A stretch of 7,695 nucleotides of DNA from an uncultured Eubacteriales bacterium (GTDB taxonomy: Bacteria > Bacillota > Clostridia > Peptostreptococcales > Anaerovoracaceae): contig CACXFN010000153.1 in NCBI GenBank assembly GCA_902766915.1, forward strand, positions 1-7,695. The letters run 5' to 3'. Below the pieces are notes generated by a model, which had not been told where the DNA came from, ran no database searches, and saw only the letters and a list, made by a program, of their open reading frames with translations. A program made the position numbers and the translations under genes. Below are positions 4,958 through 7,695 of the stretch, one piece after another. Position 1 is the stretch's first letter. Each line of letters begins with the position of its first letter.

Positions 4958-6970
4958 ATGAGAATCGCATTTGCCGGTAATCCAAACAGCGGCAAGACAA
5001 CGATGTATAATGCCCTGACCGGCATGAGTGAAAAGGTCGGTAACTGGGCGGGTGTAACTGTTGGAGAAAAAGAGAGTTATATAAAAGAAGAATTCACTAA
5101 GGGAGTAGAGGTTATTGCCGTTGACCTTCCAGGTGCTTATTCCATGTCGCCCTTTACGCCGGAAGAAGGCATCACCAGTGAATACGTAAGAGAAAAACAT
5201 CCCGATGCAATTATAAACATAGTAGATGCAACAAATCTAAGCAGAAGCCTTTTCTTTACCACGCAGCTATTGGAACTGGGGGTTCCTGTTGTTGTTGCGC
5301 TTAATAAAAGCGACATCAACGAGAAAGAAGGAACTGTAATTGACACTAAGGCTCTGGAAGAAAAACTTGGTTGCCCGGTCATTAACACAGTATCAACAGA
5401 CAAGAACAATCAAGGCCTAAAGGAAGTCGTAACCAAGGCCATTTCCTTAAATGGAATGAAGCAAAAGGCACCTTACATTCAGGCTGATATCGATTTGAAG
5501 GATAAGGTACAGGTCGATCAGGAGGACAGAAAAAGATTTGCTTTTGTAAACGATATCGTTAAGGCCGTTGAAACCAGAGAAATTGCTTCCAGGGATAGCA
5601 ATGCGCAGGATAAATTAGATGCACTTCTTATGAATCCTATTTTGGGTATTCTGGTCTTTGCTGGTGTAATGTGGGTAGTGTTTACTGTGTCGCAGGCATG
5701 GCTTGGACCTTTTATTGCGGACTGGCTTGTAGGGTATATTGAAGGCTTCCAGGAATGGGTTGCGGAAAAGATGGCAGATAGTCCGGAGATACTTACAACA
5801 ATTGTAGCAGACGGAATCATCGGAGGTGTCGGAGCAGTTGTTGGCTTCCTTCCGCTGGTAATGGTGATGTATTTCCTGATTGCACTGTTGGAGGATTGCG
5901 GATATATGGCAAGAGTAAGTGCGGTTATGGATCCCATTTTTAAGAGGGTAGGACTTTCCGGTAAATCTGTAATACCTGTAATAATCGGTACAGGATGCGG
6001 AATTCCGGCAATTATGGCATGTCGAACTATTCGCGACGAAAGAGAACGTAGAGCGACGGCGATGCTTGCGACATTTATTCCCTGTGGTGCAAAGGTCCCC
6101 GTAATTGCCCTCTTTGCCGGAGCATTCTTTAATGGAGCAGGATGGGTAAGTGTTACGAGTTATTTCCTTGGACTTGGGTTGATTTTCCTCGGTGCATTGC
6201 TCGTAAAAGCGGTTACAGGATACAAGTACAGGAAGTCTTTCTTCATCATGGAGCTTCCAAAATATGCGGTTCCAAGTATAAAAAGAGCATTCTTCTCAAT
6301 GCTTGAAAGAGCAAAGGCATATATCATCAAGGCTGCAACCATTATATTGATTTGCAATCTGGTTGTTCAGCTTATGCAGTCCTATGATTGGAGCTTTAGT
6401 GCAGTGGAAGAGGGTATGGAGAACACATCCATTCTTGCGTCTATAGCAACACCCTTTGCATTACTTCTTATTCCTTTGGGCTTTGGCGCATGGCAGCTGG
6501 CGGCAGCAGCTATCACAGGTTTCATTGCCAAGGAAAACGTTGTTGGAACACTGGCTGTAGTATATGGTCTCACTAGGTTTATCGATGTAGAGGAATTGGA
6601 AATGACAGGTGGCGCCAATGAAATTGCTATGACGATGGGACTTACAACCATCAGTGCATTGGCATATCTCTTCTTTAACCTCTACACACCTCCGTGCTTC
6701 GCGGCGATTGGCGCAATGAATTCGGAGATGAAGAGCAAAGGCTGGCTATGGAGTGCAATAGGCCTTCAACTGGCGACAGGATATACAGTGGCATTCCTGG
6801 TTTATCAGTTCGGAACGCTCTTTACTGAAGGACACCTGGGACAGGGCTTTGTTCCCGGACTAATCGCGATTCTGATTATGGCCTTTGTGATAGTCTTGAT
6901 CTCCAGAAAGATTCGCGCTGACTTCGATAAGAAATACGCACTACACCAGGGGGCAGTGGCAGCTCACTAA
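4958..6970 (+). CDS. feoB: Ferrous iron transporter B
   Basis: Inner-membrane Fe(II) transporter with an N-terminal G-protein domain. In the 670-residue product, G1 is GNPNSGKT (7-14), the G2 Thr is in AGVTV (31-35), G3 is DLPG (56-59), G4 is NKSD (116-119) and G5 is around VST (145-147). The helical GDI-like linker runs to about 225, then the membrane region begins at NPILGILVFAGVMW. Gate motifs are LEDCGYMAR (311-319), GTGCGIPAIMACRT (344-357), TFIPCGAKVPV (372-382), AKENVVGTL (524-532) and LYTPPCFAAIG (575-585), with conserved Cys347, Cys376 and Cys580. All motifs are intact and the length is normal for Clostridia. The start has an ideal AGGAGG at 8 nt. It is co-directional with feoA and the FeoB-associated protein, in a presumed operon from the promoter at 4486-4513. 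Confidence 0.98.
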   Translation: MRIAFAGNPNSGKTTMYNALTGMSEKVGNWAGVTVGEKESYIKEEFTKGVEVIAVDLPGAYSMSPFTPEEGITSEYVREKHPDAIINIVDATNLSRSLFFTTQLLELGVPVVVALNKSDINEKEGTVIDTKALEEKLGCPVINTVSTDKNNQGLKEVVTKAISLNGMKQKAPYIQADIDLKDKVQVDQEDRKRFAFVNDIVKAVETREIASRDSNAQDKLDALLMNPILGILVFAGVMWVVFTVSQAWLGPFIADWLVGYIEGFQEWVAEKMADSPEILTTIVADGIIGGVGAVVGFLPLVMVMYFLIALLEDCGYMARVSAVMDPIFKRVGLSGKSVIPVIIGTGCGIPAIMACRTIRDERERRATAMLATFIPCGAKVPVIALFAGAFFNGAGWVSVTSYFLGLGLIFLGALLVKAVTGYKYRKSFFIMELPKYAVPSIKRAFFSMLERAKAYIIKAATIILICNLVVQLMQSYDWSFSAVEEGMENTSILASIATPFALLLIPLGFGAWQLAAAAITGFIAKENVVGTLAVVYGLTRFIDVEELEMTGGANEIAMTMGLTTISALAYLFFNLYTPPCFAAIGAMNSEMKSKGWLWSAIGLQLATGYTVAFLVYQFGTLFTEGHLGQGFVPGLIAILIMAFVIVLISRKIRADFDKKYALHQGAVAAH

Positions 6971-6980
6971 TGTGACATTA

Positions 6981-7002
6981 CCTTGGTAAACATTTACTAA
7001 GG
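6981..7002. repeat. Near-perfect dyad after feoB
   Basis: CCTTGGTAAA (6981-6990) and TTTACTAAGG (6993-7002) form 10-bp arms with one G-T position around CA. It sits 10 bp after the feoB stop and before the next gene's ribosome binding site. No T-run follows, so it is not a standard terminator. It could be an mRNA hairpin that tunes expression of the next gene, or a protein site. Confidence 0.6.
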
Positions 7003-7030
7003 ATTAAAAACTTTAGAAAGGAAATGAATT

Positions 7031-7189
7031 ATGAATATACCGACAATAATAGCTTTGATAGTGGTTATCCTGATTCTTTTCCTGGCTATAAGATATATAG
7101 TTAAAGAAAAGAAGAAAGGCACCAGATGTATCGGCTGCCCGCAGGCGGGTAGCTGCCAGAAGAAGCATCTGGAAACACTCCTAAAGTAG
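7031..7189 (+). CDS. FeoB-associated Cys-rich membrane protein
   Basis: A 52-residue protein with one N-terminal membrane helix (about 3-24, IPTIIALIVVILILFLAI) and a basic stretch (KEKKKG, 25-30). A short cytoplasmic tail carries three cysteines, CIGCPQAGSC (33-42; C-x2-C-x5-C). This is the layout of the FeoB-associated Cys-rich membrane proteins encoded after feoB in many Firmicutes; they are proposed to assist Fe(II) transport, possibly in a FeoC-like place, but their role is not proven. The ATG at 7031 follows GAAAGGAA at about 7-8 nt. It lies 60 bp after feoB and is followed by a terminator, so it closes the operon. Confidence 0.9.
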   Translation: MNIPTIIALIVVILILFLAIRYIVKEKKKGTRCIGCPQAGSCQKKHLETLLK

Positions 7190-7207
7190 ATATCAAAAGT
7201 AGATATC
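7183..7207. repeat. 12-bp direct repeat at the end of the small membrane-protein gene
   Basis: AAAGTAGATATC occurs at 7183-7194 and 7196-7207, period 13. The first copy includes the last Lys codon and the TAG stop, so the second looks like a local duplication of the gene end. Confidence 0.75.
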
Positions 7208-7212
7208 CAAGA

Positions 7213-7241
7213 TTGTAAATAAACACGTAAGACATTATAAT
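7213..7241 (+). promoter_or_regulatory. Promoter for the DtxR-family gene (TTGTAA, 17 bp, TATAAT)
   Basis: TTGTAA (7213-7218) and a perfect TATAAT (7236-7241) are 17 bp apart. The expected start near 7248 falls inside the left arm of the terminator hairpin at 7243-7273. Such a transcript would lack most of that arm and escape termination, while feo readthrough would be stopped. The leader would be about 80 nt. Confidence 0.6.
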
Positions 7242-7242
7242 A

Positions 7243-7273
7243 GTCAGGGGATTAAATTCTCCTGACTTTTGTT
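7243..7273 (+). terminator. Intrinsic terminator of the feo cluster
   Basis: GTCAGGGGA (7243-7251), loop TTAAAT, TCTCCTGAC (7258-7266) form a 9-bp stem with one G-T pair, followed by TTTTGTT (7267-7273). It lies 54 bp after the small membrane-protein gene and separates the feo operon from the DtxR-family gene. Confidence 0.87.
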
Positions 7274-7330
7274 ATAGAATCACTAATAGCAAGAAACCAT
7301 TATATATTTTGAAAAGGATGGAAAAGATTA

Positions 7331-7693
7331 ATGAAATATAATGAATCCATGGAAAATTATCTGGAAACTATTCTGCTGCTGAGTGAAACTAAACCGGTTG
7401 TGCGCAGCGTTGATATAGCTAACGAGCTTGGCTTCAAAAAACCCAGTATCAGCGTGGCTGTTAAAAACATGAGGGAAAAAGGGTATATTGATGTCTCTGA
7501 GGAAGGATACATTACATTTACCAAAGCGGGAAAGAAACTGGCTAAAAGTATTTACGAAAGACATGAGTTTTTTAGGGAATGGCTTATTAGCATAGGTGTC
7601 GATGAAGAAACTGCGAACGAGGAAGCCTGCAGTATAGAGCATGTAATAAGTGAAAAAACATTTAAAGCCATACGGAAAGCTATAGAAGGATAG
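7331..7693 (+). CDS. Short DtxR/MntR-family metal-dependent regulator
   Basis: A 120-residue DNA-binding protein that probably represses iron genes when loaded with Fe(II). The winged helix-turn-helix covers about residues 5-68 (VRSVDIANELGFKKPSISVAVKNM is the reading unit), followed by the dimerisation/metal domain ERHEFFREWL to IEHVISE (76-108). The ligand block EACSIEH has Cys100, Glu103 and His104, matching Cys102-Glu105-His106 of DtxR; MntR has Glu in place of the Cys. The N-terminal ligand (DtxR Met10, MntR Asp8) is Asn9 here. His78 matches the ancillary His, but the ancillary Glu (+4) is Arg82. There is no C-terminal SH3-like domain, so it is of the short class. The ATG at 7331 has AAGGA (7314-7318), a rather long 12-nt spacing. 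The stop at 7693 is inside the window, so the gene is complete. Its position next to feo suggests it controls that operon. Confidence 0.88.
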   Translation: MKYNESMENYLETILLLSETKPVVRSVDIANELGFKKPSISVAVKNMREKGYIDVSEEGYITFTKAGKKLAKSIYERHEFFREWLISIGVDEETANEEACSIEHVISEKTFKAIRKAIEG

Positions 7694-7695
7694 CA

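Overview
The window looks like chromosomal DNA from a low-to-moderate GC Gram-positive anaerobe, most likely class Clostridia. The reasons are strong GGAGG-type ribosome binding sites, AGA-rich arginine codons, sigma-A-like TTGACA/TATAAT promoters, and a feoA-feoB-'FeoB-associated Cys-rich protein' cluster followed by a short DtxR-type regulator. I cannot name the genus from sequence alone.

Layout. Positions 2-1912 (+) hold most of a P1B-type Zn/Cd/Pb efflux ATPase whose 5' end lies outside the window. Converging on it, and overlapping it by 4 bp through a shared TTAA, is argG (1909-3198, -). A hairpin plus T7 tract that reads as the argG terminator lies inside the 3' coding sequence of the ATPase gene. 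Upstream of argG is a consensus promoter covered by three ARG-box-like sites at exact 20-bp intervals. Divergent from argG is an S51 (peptidase E-like) gene (3515-4216, +) that appears to have lost the Ser and Asp of its catalytic triad; it ends at a clear terminator.

Positions 4277-4675 have no protein gene. They hold a possible small RNA ending in a GC-rich hairpin, a 16-bp tandem repeat, the feo promoter with a 27-bp dyad over its -10, a leader hairpin, and four degenerate 17-18 bp repeats leading to feoA.

The right half is a ferrous iron uptake cluster: feoA (4676-4888), feoB (4958-6970) and a 52-residue FeoB-associated Cys-rich membrane protein (7031-7189), closed by a terminator. A promoter directly abutting that terminator probably drives the last gene, a 120-residue DtxR-family regulator (7331-7693). 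Its Cys-x2-Glu-His metal site is of the DtxR/IdeR (iron) type rather than the MntR type, and the repeats upstream of feoA contain DtxR-like operator cores. The simplest model is that this protein represses feo when iron is sufficient.

The protein families are ordinary. The unusual material is regulatory: a terminator embedded in an opposing gene, a phased ARG-box array, a dense repeat/dyad region in front of feo, and a promoter-terminator overlap. I see no evidence of a wholly new multi-gene system.
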